NCBI GenBank assembly: GCA_051005875.1
Contig: JBPCIX010000003.1
Location: 1-19,533, forward strand
Direction of reading: 5' to 3'
Source of the DNA: JBPCIX01 sp051005875
GTDB taxonomy: Bacteria > Actinomycetota > CADDZG01 > JAHWKV01
Length of the DNA: 19,533 nt
How positions within the stretch are numbered: the first letter of the stretch is position 1; each line of letters opens with the position of its first letter. Shown here piece after piece: positions 1 through 7,571 of this stretch. The notes below the pieces were generated by a model. The model worked only from the letters and a program-made list of their open reading frames with translations. It did not search any database and was not told the DNA's origin. The translations under genes were made by a program, and so were the position numbers.

Positions 1-680
1 GCGATCCTGGGTGTGCCCCGAGAGCGCGATGCAATCTCGGCAGCGGCGTCGGGTGGAATGGGGACACCAAGGATCGCAGCCGAGCGCTCGACTATCGAAC
101 CCAACTCATCTTCAACATAAAAATCCAAGCGGCCGGTGAAGCCAAACCTGTCACGAAGCGGCGATGTAAGAAGACCCGTGCGGGTGGTCGCGCCGACAAG
201 CGTGAATGGTGGGAGGTCGAGGCGGATGGATCTGGCAGCCGGGCCCTTGCCGATAATGATGTCTAGGCCCCGGTCTTCCATAGCGGGGTACAAAACCTCT
301 TCAACCGGCCGGGGAAGCCTGTGTATTTCATCGATGAACAGCACATCCCTGGGTTGTAGGTTGGTCAGGATTGCAGCAAGATCGCCGGCACGCTCAAGGG
401 CCGGACCCGACGTGACCCGGCACCCAACCCCCAGCTCAGAGGCAACTATGCAGGCAAGGGTCGTTTTCCCCAAGCCGGGGCTGCCTGCAAACAACAGATG
501 GTCGGCAGCCTCGCCCCGGGCCTTTGCGGCCTCGATGATTATCGATAGGTGCTCCTTGGTAAGCGATTGCCCTACGAATTCTCCCAAGGTCTTCGGGCGC
601 AACGAGATTTCAAGTTCTTGATCTTCAATCTCCTCGTTTGGCGTGAGAATGCTCATTGAGCCGGCTTCAGACAAGGTCAT
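1..680 (-). CDS. ruvB: Holliday junction branch migration ATPase RuvB (partial)
   Basis: RuvB is the hexameric AAA+ motor that, loaded by RuvA, drives branch migration of Holliday junctions. About 226 N-terminal residues are present; the rest, including the winged-helix domain, lies beyond base 1. Visible motifs are LRPKTLGEFVGQ near residues 27-38, Walker A GSPGLGKTT at 66-74 (the family more often has GPPGLGKTT), Walker B LFIDEIHRL at 114-122, sensor 1 GATTR at 163-167 and SPLRDRFG at 173-180, which carries the arginine-finger region. The ATG at 680 lies 3 bp past the ruvA stop; an in-frame ATG at 656 is the alternative, and neither has a strong Shine-Dalgarno. It is last in the ruvC-ruvA-ruvB order. 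The plus-strand open frame over it is a shadow. Confidence 0.96.
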   Translation of the reverse strand, partial: MTLSEAGSMSILTPNEEIEDQELEISLRPKTLGEFVGQSLTKEHLSIIIEAAKARGEAADHLLFAGSPGLGKTTLACIVASELGVGCRVTSGPALERAGDLAAILTNLQPRDVLFIDEIHRLPRPVEEVLYPAMEDRGLDIIIGKGPAARSIRLDLPPFTLVGATTRTGLLTSPLRDRFGFTGRLDFYVEDELGSIVERSAAILGVPIPPDAAAEIASRSRGTPRI

Positions 681-683
681 GGC

Positions 684-1262
684 TCATGTTCGCGAGAGTT
701 CCCTCAGAGCAGCTTTCACTAGTCCCCCAACCTCGACGCCGTCGCCTGCCTGATCCAATACTCGGTCGAGAACTTCGCGCAGTTCCATGGCGGAGTACCC
801 AAGGCCCATAAGAGCTTCTCGTACCTCGGCCATCTTGGACTGATCCTCAGCAGAGACTGTGCCAACACCGAGCCTTTCCTTCAACTCGAGCACTATTCTT
901 TCGGCGCCGCGCTTGCCCAGCCCGGAGACCGAAGTGAGGGCGACGATATCGCCCGAGGCCACTGCCCGTCGAAAAACCTCGGGTGGGAGGGTGCCCAAGA
1001 TGCCGATGGCGAGCTTTGGACCAACTCCCGTGACGCTGAGCAGGGTCAAGAAGAGATCCCTGTCTTCGGGCCCGGCGAAACCGAACAAAGTCATCGAATC
1101 CTCGCGGACCACCATGTGGGTCAACATTCGAACTTTTTGGCCAAGGCGTAATTCGGCCAGCAAGCTGGCTGGAACGTTCACCAGGTAACCGACACCGCCG
1201 ACTTCAAGCTCGACCGCTCCGCTCGAAAAAGCGGCCACCTTGCCCGTCAGCGATGCAATCAT
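684..1262 (-). CDS. ruvA: Holliday junction DNA helicase subunit RuvA
   Basis: RuvA binds the four-way junction as a tetramer and loads RuvB rings. The 192 residues match the usual length. The N-terminal OB-fold begins MIASLTGKV. Two helix-hairpin-helix motifs follow: LSVTGVGPKLAIGIL near residues 74-88 and LTSVSGLGKRGAERIVLEL near 109-127. The C-terminal part, from about residue 145, is the RuvB-contacting domain, starting around VREALMGLGYS. Its ATG lies inside the end of ruvC in a 4-bp ATGA overlap (1259-1262), so translation is probably coupled. ruvB follows after 3 bp. Nothing is missing. Confidence 0.97.
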   Translation of the reverse strand: MIASLTGKVAAFSSGAVELEVGGVGYLVNVPASLLAELRLGQKVRMLTHMVVREDSMTLFGFAGPEDRDLFLTLLSVTGVGPKLAIGILGTLPPEVFRRAVASGDIVALTSVSGLGKRGAERIVLELKERLGVGTVSAEDQSKMAEVREALMGLGYSAMELREVLDRVLDQAGDGVEVGGLVKAALRELSRT

Positions 1263-1765
1263 TGGACGGCCTGCAATTCCAGGATGGACCGCGAATGAAT
1301 ATGAGTGATTGCAACGGCCAGGGCGTCGGCGGCGTCGGCCGTATCAGGAGCCGGGCCGGACGGGAGCAAACGAGCCACCATGAACTGCACTTGATCTTTC
1401 GTGGCTGCGCCGGTGCCCGAGACTGAAAGCTTCACCTGGGCGGGGCTGTACTCAAAAACCTTCAGCCCGGCCAGTGCTCCGGCCAGCAGCGCCACGCCGC
1501 CGGCTTGGATCGCCGGAACTCCCGTTTTTAGGTTGAGTTTCAAAAAAACCTTTTCGACCGCCACAGCGTCGGGGCGAAATTCATGGATGAGAGCTTGAAT
1601 CCCCTCAAAAACTGAGCGAAGGCGCTCGGGAGAAGGACCAGGACTGGTGCAAAGAGTGCCCGTTCTAAGGCATTCCAGGCGACCGGAGGCCTCTTGCACT
1701 ACGCCAAAGCCCAGTCTTGTAAGCCCTGGGTCTATTCCCAGCACCCGGTAAGGCGGCGATCCCAA
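1259..1765 (-). CDS. ruvC: Holliday junction resolvase RuvC
   Basis: RuvC is the dimeric endonuclease that cuts Holliday junctions symmetrically after RuvAB migration. It has 168 residues, close to the usual 165-190. All four RNase H-fold acidic residues are present: D12 in GIDPG, E71 in VEKVF, and D144 and D147 in DAADALA. The start is TTG at 1765, chosen because AAAGGG lies about 7 nt upstream. An in-frame GTG at 1744 would begin the protein next to GIDPG, as in some homologues, but has no ribosome binding site. It overlaps ruvA by 4 bp. The 106-bp gap to the DUF4395 gene suggests a separate promoter for ruvCAB. Confidence 0.95.
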   Translation of the reverse strand: MGSPPYRVLGIDPGLTRLGFGVVQEASGRLECLRTGTLCTSPGPSPERLRSVFEGIQALIHEFRPDAVAVEKVFLKLNLKTGVPAIQAGGVALLAGALAGLKVFEYSPAQVKLSVSGTGAATKDQVQFMVARLLPSGPAPDTADAADALAVAITHIHSRSILELQAVQ

Positions 1766-1802
1766 ACGGTTGCCCTTTCGCTAATCGAACAAGTGTTTGC
1801 AC

Positions 1803-1808
1803 ATAATA
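1803..1808 (-). promoter_or_regulatory. possible -10 element for ruvCAB
   Basis: The minus strand reads TATTAT 37-42 bases upstream of the ruvC TTG start, inside the only sizeable gap between yebC/DUF4395 and ruvC. No good -35 box was found at normal spacing; TTGTCA at 1820-1825 is too close. The call rests on the hexamer and its position only. Confidence 0.3.
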
Positions 1809-1871
1809 TCCTCACGGGCTGACAACGAGCAGGATTTAAGCAGAGGTTTCGGATCAGCGGGGGTTAGGGCG

Positions 1872-2378
1872 CTAAGCGTGGGCCGCATTGACGGGCTTGG
1901 GTATCGCTAGGTTGTTGCAGCGGTCGCAAACTTCTTGCGGAATCAAGCCCAGCCGCATCAGTAGGGCGAAAATCTTGCACCCCAAGCAAAGCCCAACGAA
2001 CGATTCCAAAGAAGCTGCCACAACCAGTAATCCGAGGAGGATCTTTGCAGCTCCCCACTGATCGAACCCATATGTCAGAACTACCGCGGCAACTGTGAAG
2101 ACTGTGCCCATCCCCTGAGCGAAGCGCTTGGGGGGACCTGGGACCAGTTTCGGCTTGAACGGTAAACGGGGAGTTACTACGCGAGTGACCAGCTGGCCCA
2201 ACGGACTGAGTGTGGGGCCGGTGAGAACCCGGGCGACAAATCCATAAGCCATGACCGCAGTCAGCCATCGCAAGTTGAAAACGATGGCCGAGACTCCCAT
2301 TAGGACAACTCCAAAGGCGACTAGGCGGGCTGAAACCTCGTTAACCGGATTGGGAAAGGAGAAGAGCTTACGGGCCAT
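1872..2378 (-). CDS. DUF4395 family membrane protein
   Basis: This is a 168-residue membrane protein of unknown function, recognised as DUF4395. It has the conserved N-terminal FPNPVNE motif (residues 8-14), hydrophobic segments near 20-35, 40-52, 88-103 and 110-128, and a CLGCK cysteine pair near residue 131, followed by CDRC near 151. The four cysteines could bind metal or form a redox pair, but this is inference. Its ATG overlaps the yebC stop by one base (TGATG), so it is probably translated by coupling to yebC. It is the last gene of the pdxS-pdxT-yebC run; ruvC starts 106 bp further on. Confidence 0.85.
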   Translation of the reverse strand: MARKLFSFPNPVNEVSARLVAFGVVLMGVSAIVFNLRWLTAVMAYGFVARVLTGPTLSPLGQLVTRVVTPRLPFKPKLVPGPPKRFAQGMGTVFTVAAVVLTYGFDQWGAAKILLGLLVVAASLESFVGLCLGCKIFALLMRLGLIPQEVCDRCNNLAIPKPVNAAHA

Positions 2379-3133
2379 CAGGCGCCTTCCGAAACCTCGG
2401 CCATTACTTCTTCGGGAATGTCGAAGTTCGCATATACCTCTTGCACGTCGTCGGAATCCTCGAGGTCGTCCATCAGATGAAGAACTTTCTTGGCCGTTTC
2501 GAAGTCCAGAGCGATCGTGGCATTGGGCACCATTGTCACCTGAGCGGAATCAACCTTGACGCTGGCTTTATCCAGAGCATCCCTTAGCTTGGGTAAGTCG
2601 GCCGGAGCGCAGGTTATTTCCCACAACTCGCCATCGACATCCATATCTTCCGCGCCGGCATCGGTGACGATGCCCAGCAGGTCTTCTTCCGAGACCCCGC
2701 CGGGCGAGGCCAGAGCAACACCCTTCTTTGCGAACATCCAGGCCACCGATCCCGGGTCCCCAAGAGTGCCTGAATTGCGGGTAAAAATCTTTCTCACTTC
2801 CGCGGCCGCCCGGTTCCGATTGTCGGTCAAAACTTCGACCAGGACCGCAACTCCACCGGGCGCGTATCCCTCATAGACAAGAGTCTCGTATTGCACCCCT
2901 TCGAGTTCGCCGGTCCCCCGCTTTATCGCCCGGTCGATTGTGTCGTTGGGCATACTCGCGTCACGAGCCCGCGAGATCGCGTCGGACAAGGTGGGGTTAG
3001 CGTCGGTATTGCCTCCGCCTTCTCGGGCCGCGACTTCGACCATACGAATCAGCTTGGCGAAAAGCTTGCCGCGCCGCGCATCGACAACCGCCTTTTTATG
3101 CTTGGTGGTCGCCCACTTGGAATGACCGGACAC
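2378..3133 (-). CDS. yebC: YebC/PmpR (TACO1) family protein
   Basis: This is a YebC-family protein, long annotated as a transcriptional regulator; some members have been linked to translation through difficult peptide stretches. The 251 residues match the usual length of about 250. It begins with the invariant MSGHSKW, followed by a Lys-rich N-terminal helix, then motifs such as MPNDTIDRAIKRGTG (61-75) and YEGYAPGGVAVLVEVLTDNRNR (about 87-108). The start is GTG at 3133, fixed by the conserved MSGHSKW. No Shine-Dalgarno precedes it, because the bases just upstream are the terminal repeat of the foldback element at 3136-3294. yebC next to ruvC is conserved in many bacteria. Confidence 0.96.
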   Translation of the reverse strand: MSGHSKWATTKHKKAVVDARRGKLFAKLIRMVEVAAREGGGNTDANPTLSDAISRARDASMPNDTIDRAIKRGTGELEGVQYETLVYEGYAPGGVAVLVEVLTDNRNRAAAEVRKIFTRNSGTLGDPGSVAWMFAKKGVALASPGGVSEEDLLGIVTDAGAEDMDVDGELWEITCAPADLPKLRDALDKASVKVDSAQVTMVPNATIALDFETAKKVLHLMDDLEDSDDVQEVYANFDIPEEVMAEVSEGA

Positions 3134-3296
3134 TAGTGGCCCATCGCGGAAGTCATGTGGATATCAGGGCGCCCCGGGGCCACAAGCGCAAGGCGTGAGG
3201 AGAGCGCATACAGGCAGTATGTAACCGACGAGCAACGCCGCGATTGTGGATTCCGGGGCGTTCTGATGCCGCAGGAATTTTCGCGATGGGCCACTA
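3134..3296. mobile_element. 159-bp foldback element with TA flanks (candidate MITE)
   Basis: Positions 3136-3294 form an imperfect palindrome over the whole length. The ends GTGGCCCATCGCG (3136-3148) and CGCGATGGGCCAC (3282-3294) are perfect inverted repeats, 16 bp if CTA/TAG flanks are counted. Further blocks pair in order about a centre near 3215: ATCAG/CTGAT (3163, 3263), CGCCCCGG/CCGGGGCG (3170, 3253), CACAA/TTGTG (3181, 3244), GGCGT/ACGCC (3192, 3235) and CATAC/GTATG (3207, 3217). Each end is flanked by TA (3134-3135, 3295-3296). Deleting the element and one TA gives TAGTG, in which the pdxT TAG stop overlaps the yebC GTG start by one base. No transposase is encoded. A TA duplication is typical of the IS630/Tc1-mariner group. 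Calling it mobile is inference until other copies are found. Confidence 0.7.
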
Positions 3297-3917
3297 GCTA
3301 CCACCCCCAGCCCGGGCAAGTGCCTCTCCGACGCAAACTTCCTCGACGAAGTATCGGTGCAGGCCCACCTCGCCGACAAGTTCCGGATGAAACGTCGCTG
3401 CAAGCACCCTGTCCGACTGAACCAGGACGGGGTGACCGGCCAAGTTGGCGAGAACCTCGGCGCCGTCTCCGACCGACGAGATAACCGGGGCACGGATGAA
3501 AACCCCGCGCACTGTGTACCCAAGATGCGGGACATCTATGTCGGCTTCGAAAGATTCTGCCTGCCGGCCGTAGGCGTTGCGTTGTATCTCGATCGGAAGG
3601 ACTCCCAAGGGGGCTTCGCCGTCGGACACGCGGCCCGCCAGGACTATCGCTCCGGCGCACGTTCCAAATGCCGGCATGCCGGCATTTATCCGTTTAGTAA
3701 GGGGCTCGCGAAGATCCACTCTGTCGATCAGCTTCAGCATAGTGGTGGATTCGCCGCCCGGGATTATCAGGGCATCACAAGATTCCAGGTCAAATGCAGT
3801 TCGAACAGCTCTCTTGCGGTATCCGCAGGAACCCAATACGTCAAGGTGGTCGGCAAAATCACCCTGCAGAGCTAAGACGCCTACACGAATGTCGGAATGC
3901 CGGCCGGCGCTTACCAT
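3294..3917 (-). CDS. pdxT: pyridoxal 5'-phosphate synthase glutaminase subunit PdxT
   Basis: PdxT is the class I glutamine amidotransferase subunit that releases ammonia from glutamine and channels it to PdxS for PLP synthesis. It has 207 residues; the family is about 190-200. Visible features are GVLALQGDFADH (13-24), the oxyanion region IIPGGEST (51-58), the nucleophile elbow GTCAGA with catalytic C87, and the H177-P178-E179 triad motif in ATFHPEL. Its start lies within the pdxS coding end (7-bp overlap), so the two subunits are probably coupled. Its TAG stop lies in the TA flank of the foldback element, so insertion left the coding sequence intact. Confidence 0.96.
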   Translation of the reverse strand: MVSAGRHSDIRVGVLALQGDFADHLDVLGSCGYRKRAVRTAFDLESCDALIIPGGESTTMLKLIDRVDLREPLTKRINAGMPAFGTCAGAIVLAGRVSDGEAPLGVLPIEIQRNAYGRQAESFEADIDVPHLGYTVRGVFIRAPVISSVGDGAEVLANLAGHPVLVQSDRVLAATFHPELVGEVGLHRYFVEEVCVGEALARAGGGS

Positions 3918-4795
3918 CCGCGATCCGCCAGTCGCTGATCTGCGGGCAGTTTGGCAAGCTCGATGCCTCGCATAGCCTCGCCGAGGCCGCGCGACACCTT
4001 CGCCAGTACATCTGGGTCATTGAAATAGGTAGTTGCCTCGACGATCGCTCTTGCCCTGGTCTCGGGGCCTTCAGCCCTAAAGATGCCGGATCCCACAAAG
4101 ACCCCCTCAGCCCCCAACTGCATTACGAGCGCGGCGTCGGCGGGGGTCGCGATCCCGCCGGCACAAAACAGGACGACCGGGAGCTTGCCTTTTTCGCTGA
4201 CCTCTTTGACCAACTCGTAAGGGGCGCCTAAATTCTTAGCTTGGGTCATTAATTCTTCCGGCGGCAAGGAGTGCAGTCGGCGGATCTCGTCGCCGATCGA
4301 GCGCAGGTGGCGTACGGCTTCAACTATGTTGCCGGTCCCCGCTTCGCCTTTAGAGCGGATCATGGCGGCGCCCTCGCCGATGCGTCTAAGAGCCTCACCC
4401 AAGTTCGTAGCTCCACATACGAAAGGAACCGTGAATTCCCACTTGTTTATGTGAAAACTCTCATCTGCCGGTGTAAGTACCTCGGACTCATCAATAAAGT
4501 CGGCGCCGAGAGACTGCAGAATCTGCGCTTCCGCAAAGTGCCCTATACGCGACTTGGCCATGACCGGAATTGTCACAGATTCCATAATCTCGGAGATCCG
4601 GTTGGGATCGGCCATGCGGGCAACGCCACCTTCTGCCCGGATGTCCGATGGAACACGCTCAAGAGCCATAACGGCAACGGCCCCGGCCTCCTCGGCGATC
4701 TTGGCCTCCGCCGCGGTCGTAACGTCCATGATGACGCCGGCCTTCAACATCTCAGCCAGCCCCCGCTTAACGCGGGCCGTACCATGATCGACCAA
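3911..4795 (-). CDS. pdxS: pyridoxal 5'-phosphate synthase subunit PdxS
   Basis: PdxS is the (beta/alpha)8 synthase that makes PLP from ribose 5-phosphate, glyceraldehyde 3-phosphate and PdxT-derived ammonia. It has the expected 294 residues. The key residues D24 (GVIMDV), K81 (VMAKSRIGH) and K149 (IRSKGEAGTG) sit at the same numbers as in well-studied homologues. The start is TTG at 4795: the codon just before it is an in-frame TAA, and GAGGG lies 5 nt upstream as a good Shine-Dalgarno, while the nearby ATG is out of frame. It is the first gene of the pdxST-yebC-DUF4395 run, with a 92-bp gap from the DUF3048 gene upstream. Confidence 0.97.
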   Translation of the reverse strand: MVDHGTARVKRGLAEMLKAGVIMDVTTAAEAKIAEEAGAVAVMALERVPSDIRAEGGVARMADPNRISEIMESVTIPVMAKSRIGHFAEAQILQSLGADFIDESEVLTPADESFHINKWEFTVPFVCGATNLGEALRRIGEGAAMIRSKGEAGTGNIVEAVRHLRSIGDEIRRLHSLPPEELMTQAKNLGAPYELVKEVSEKGKLPVVLFCAGGIATPADAALVMQLGAEGVFVGSGIFRAEGPETRARAIVEATTYFNDPDVLAKVSRGLGEAMRGIELAKLPADQRLADRGW

Positions 4796-4859
4796 TTAAG
4801 CCCTCACTAAATAAAAATGCGATGCAATTGATTTTACCGCCCCTGCAATGAGACCGAGT

Positions 4860-4885
4860 GCCAGTGCCAACCGCACCGCACTGGC
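4860..4885 (-). terminator. stem-loop after the DUF3048 gene
   Basis: There is a perfect 8-bp inverted repeat, GCCAGTGC (4860-4867) and GCACTGGC (4878-4885), with a 10-nt loop. It begins 2 nt after the TAG stop of the DUF3048 gene on the minus strand. No T-run follows, so it is not a classical intrinsic terminator. It may still act as a terminator or 3'-end stabiliser before pdxS. Confidence 0.45.
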
Positions 4886-4887
4886 AA

Positions 4888-6018
4888 CTATTTGACGGTT
4901 ATGGCCTGCGAGGTGGGAATCAGGTGGATCCAGGTGTTGCCCGGTTTCAGTTTTATCGGTGCCCCTGCGGCATCGGTGATTGTGGTCTTGTCCGCAAGAC
5001 CTACCCTGTTCCATTTGCCGGTCTTTGATTGGCCACCGCTCAAGACAACCGCCTCGCCGTTGCCTATGACCGAGATATCCGGCGACACGTTGCCCGCAGC
5101 ATCCTTGATGGTGCCGGGCTTGACCTGCACCTTGAAAATCACCACGTTGACCACCTTAAGCTGCCCGCTCGCTGCCGAGTTATGAGCTTGGGCGCCATGA
5201 AAGCGAAGGTAAGCGCCCGAAGCCGCGTCGTACGTGTAACGGCTGGGCTGGCCGCCGGCAAACGTGAATGAAACTTCGTTGCCCGGCGATGCCGCGCCGG
5301 CTGCCGGCGGGGCGCCTGACGCACTGGGGCTTGAGCTTGCACCGGAGGTGGCGCTGACAGATGGGGCGCCGGCCGCAGACGGCGAAGCGGGACCCGATGT
5401 TTCGAACTCCAGCCCGGTTTCGGGTGCACCCTTTACGTCTTGGGCCTCCTTTAAACCGCGCAGTGCTTCCGTAGAACTAAATAGGTTTTGCGGCGCCGAC
5501 CGGCCCTTCTCGCGACGATAGGCAGCGGCGCCCTTTCCGTGCCTCAGATCCGTAATCCCGCTCGTTGAAGCAACCTTGTCCTGTACCGGCCCGGCAGCCC
5601 CGGCATAAGCGAACAAGACCGAGGAATTGTTGGTTCTACCACCGTACTCCAAATTAATATCGACATCGACAAAGCGGGCGCTGCGAACAGGCCCGAGCGA
5701 TTCCGCATCCGAACAATGGTAAATAGCGTTGAAGCGAGTGATCCCGCCTTCAGCAAGCTCTTCGTAAACGATATCGGCCTTTTCCAGCCCCGCCTGTGGC
5801 CGGCCCTTGACCGAGTTATCAATCTTGACCGACAGAGCCGGGCGATCTGAATCCAGGTCGCTCGGCGCGGCGGCGCCCGTTAACGGGCAGAGCGCCGGCT
5901 TAGCCGGGGAGGGTGATGCTGCGGACTTTTTCGGTTTCGCGGACTTTTTCTCTTTGCCCCCGCATGCGGGGAGCAGTACCAACAGGAACGCCATCAAAAA
6001 AGCAGAGAATTTACGCAT
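4888..6018 (-). CDS. DUF3048 (YerB-like) lipoprotein
   Basis: This is a secreted lipoprotein of the DUF3048/YerB family; its biochemical role is not established. The 376 residues begin with a signal peptide and lipobox LPAC, with lipidated C19, then a Lys/Ser/Pro-rich spacer. The N-terminal domain shows RPALSVKIDNS (59-69), ADIVYEELAEGGITRF (81-96) and GPVRSAR (109-115), all typical of the family. The C-terminal domain carries the WNRVGLADKTTI-type end. Between the domains, residues about 208-247 are almost pure Ala/Ser/Pro/Gly, a flexible linker. The minus strand has TAAGCT 6 nt before the ATG, suggesting a leaderless start. It follows htpX by 43 bp. Confidence 0.9.
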   Translation of the reverse strand: MRKFSAFLMAFLLVLLPACGGKEKKSAKPKKSAASPSPAKPALCPLTGAAAPSDLDSDRPALSVKIDNSVKGRPQAGLEKADIVYEELAEGGITRFNAIYHCSDAESLGPVRSARFVDVDINLEYGGRTNNSSVLFAYAGAAGPVQDKVASTSGITDLRHGKGAAAYRREKGRSAPQNLFSSTEALRGLKEAQDVKGAPETGLEFETSGPASPSAAGAPSVSATSGASSSPSASGAPPAAGAASPGNEVSFTFAGGQPSRYTYDAASGAYLRFHGAQAHNSAASGQLKVVNVVIFKVQVKPGTIKDAAGNVSPDISVIGNGEAVVLSGGQSKTGKWNRVGLADKTTITDAAGAPIKLKPGNTWIHLIPTSQAITVK

Positions 6019-6024
6019 CCCAGG

Positions 6025-6030
6025 AGCTTA
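6025..6030 (-). promoter_or_regulatory. -10-like hexamer before the DUF3048 gene
   Basis: The minus strand reads TAAGCT, matching TANNNT, with exactly 6 nt (CCTGGG) between it and the ATG. No Shine-Dalgarno is needed if the transcript starts at the ATG. The same geometry is seen before the EF-G-like, CDF and antitoxin genes. Confidence 0.4.
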
Positions 6031-6061
6031 GTGCAAGCCTCGGAAAATATCTTGCATTATT

Positions 6062-6955
6062 CTAGATTGACTCCAGGGCCTTGATTCGGTCCTCGATTGG
6101 CGGGTGGGTGTCAAAGAGCCTGTTGAGCCACGAACGGGCACCGCCGCCCTCGCGCTTTAGCGGTGACTCGATCCACAAGTGAGCGGTGGCCCGGCTGCCC
6201 GTGCGTACCACCGTGCTGTCATCACGCAGCTTCCTAAGGGCGCTGATGAGCCCCGGAGGGTAGCGGGTAAGTTCGATACCGCTTGAATCCGCAAGCATCT
6301 CGCGGCGGCGGGAAACTGCAAACTTCATCAGCTGCGCAAAAACAGGAGCAAGCAGCACCAAGAGCAGGCCGATCACCCCGATAACGGCGGCGGGAACCTC
6401 GGTGCCCCGGCGCCTCGCGCCCAGGTGCCAAAAGCCCCTGAGCATCCAATCGGCCAACAGGATCACAACCCCGGCTAGAACCACCGCAATGGTCGAGACA
6501 AGGATGTCGCGGTTTCGAATGTGGGACATCTCGTGCGCTATCACGCCTTCGAGCTCGACGCGATTCATGCGCTCAAGCAACCCGGTGGTAACCGCAACCG
6601 CCGCATGTTCGGGATCACGGCCGGTAGCAAAAGCATTGGGCGCCGGGTCGTCGACAACGTAAACCCTAGGAACCGGCATACCCCCGGCGATGGCCAGACC
6701 ATCGACGATATTAATTAGGCGGGCATGCTCAGCGGGGTCGGCAGCTCTGGCATGACTCATAGTCAAAACGATCTTGTCGGAAAAATAATAGCTGGACCAA
6801 CTCATCGCGATTGCCACGACCGCTGCAATGGCGACGGGATAGTAACCGAACCCGGTGAGCTGTCCGACCACCCATCCAAGGGCCAGAACCAAGATCGAGA
6901 ACCCGAGGATCAAATACACCGACCTGCGCCGGTTGGCGGCTATCTGTTCATACAT
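6062..6955 (-). CDS. htpX: membrane zinc metalloprotease HtpX
   Basis: HtpX is an M48-family membrane endopeptidase that degrades damaged membrane proteins. The 297 residues match the family (about 280-300). There are two N-terminal membrane segments near residues 13-31 and 38-57. The zinc site is HEMSH at 141-145, with the third ligand E219 in RREMLADSSGIELT. Two more hydrophobic segments lie at about 152-169 and 188-208. The conserved PNAFATGRDPEHAAVAVT region is at 106-123. It starts 24 bp after the lemA stop with no clear Shine-Dalgarno of its own, so it is probably co-transcribed with lemA. The lemA-htpX pairing is common. Confidence 0.95.
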   Translation of the reverse strand: MYEQIAANRRRSVYLILGFSILVLALGWVVGQLTGFGYYPVAIAAVVAIAMSWSSYYFSDKIVLTMSHARAADPAEHARLINIVDGLAIAGGMPVPRVYVVDDPAPNAFATGRDPEHAAVAVTTGLLERMNRVELEGVIAHEMSHIRNRDILVSTIAVVLAGVVILLADWMLRGFWHLGARRRGTEVPAAVIGVIGLLLVLLAPVFAQLMKFAVSRRREMLADSSGIELTRYPPGLISALRKLRDDSTVVRTGSRATAHLWIESPLKREGGGARSWLNRLFDTHPPIEDRIKALESI

Positions 6956-6979
6956 AGGAAAGCATTGCGCCGTTTGCGG

Positions 6980-7537
6980 CTAAAAGTCGACTTTTACCGG
7001 GCCCCTGGAATCTTCCTCAGCTTCAAAGAATTCCTTCTTGGTAAAGCCGAGAGCCCCAGCGATCAACACACTCGGGAAAACCTGAATCGCGTTGTTGAAA
7101 CGCAAAACCGAGTCGTTGTAGAACTGCCGGGAAAAGGCGATTTTGCCTTCAGTTGAAGTCAGCTCCTCTTGGAGAGCAAGGAAGTTCTGGTTGGCTTTCA
7201 GATCCGGGTAGGCCTCGGCAACCGCAAAAACTTGGCGAAGAGCTTGGGTAAGAAAGTTTTCAGCTTCGGCCTGCTCGGGAACGCTCTTTGCTTCGATACC
7301 CATAGAACGAGCCCTTGTCACGGACTCGAAGGTTTCCTTCTCGTGCGAAGCGTAGCCCTTGACCGTCTCGACGAGGTTGGGAATTAGGTCATAGCGGCGC
7401 CTGAGCTGCACATCGACCTGACTCCATGCTGCTTCGACCCGGTTTCGGAGCCGCAGCATTCTGTTGTAGCTAAGCGCCACCCAAAGCAGAACCAACGCGA
7501 CAATTCCTCCGCCGATCATCAATACTGAAGGCGTCAT
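6980..7537 (-). CDS. lemA: LemA family protein
   Basis: LemA is a widespread membrane-anchored coiled-coil protein of uncertain function, often next to HtpX. The 185 residues are the typical length. One N-terminal membrane segment spans about 5-23, then the signature YNRMLRLRNRVEAAWSQVDV (about 24-43), RRRYDLIPNLVETVKGYASHE (47-67) and a helical body. FYNDSVLRFN and FTKKEFFEAEE lie near the C-terminus, all family landmarks. The minus strand has AGGAG 7 nt before the ATG, a good Shine-Dalgarno. It begins 34 bp after the pimA-like stop and leads into htpX. Confidence 0.95.
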   Translation of the reverse strand: MTPSVLMIGGGIVALVLLWVALSYNRMLRLRNRVEAAWSQVDVQLRRRYDLIPNLVETVKGYASHEKETFESVTRARSMGIEAKSVPEQAEAENFLTQALRQVFAVAEAYPDLKANQNFLALQEELTSTEGKIAFSRQFYNDSVLRFNNAIQVFPSVLIAGALGFTKKEFFEAEEDSRGPVKVDF

Positions 7538-7571
7538 TTAGTCGCTCCTAGTTTTGCCTAGCAATGTAGAC

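Noticed and set aside
136..621. 161-codon plus-strand open frame
   Set aside because: It lies wholly antisense to ruvB, whose protein shows clear AAA+ motifs; the plus-strand product has no recognisable domain.
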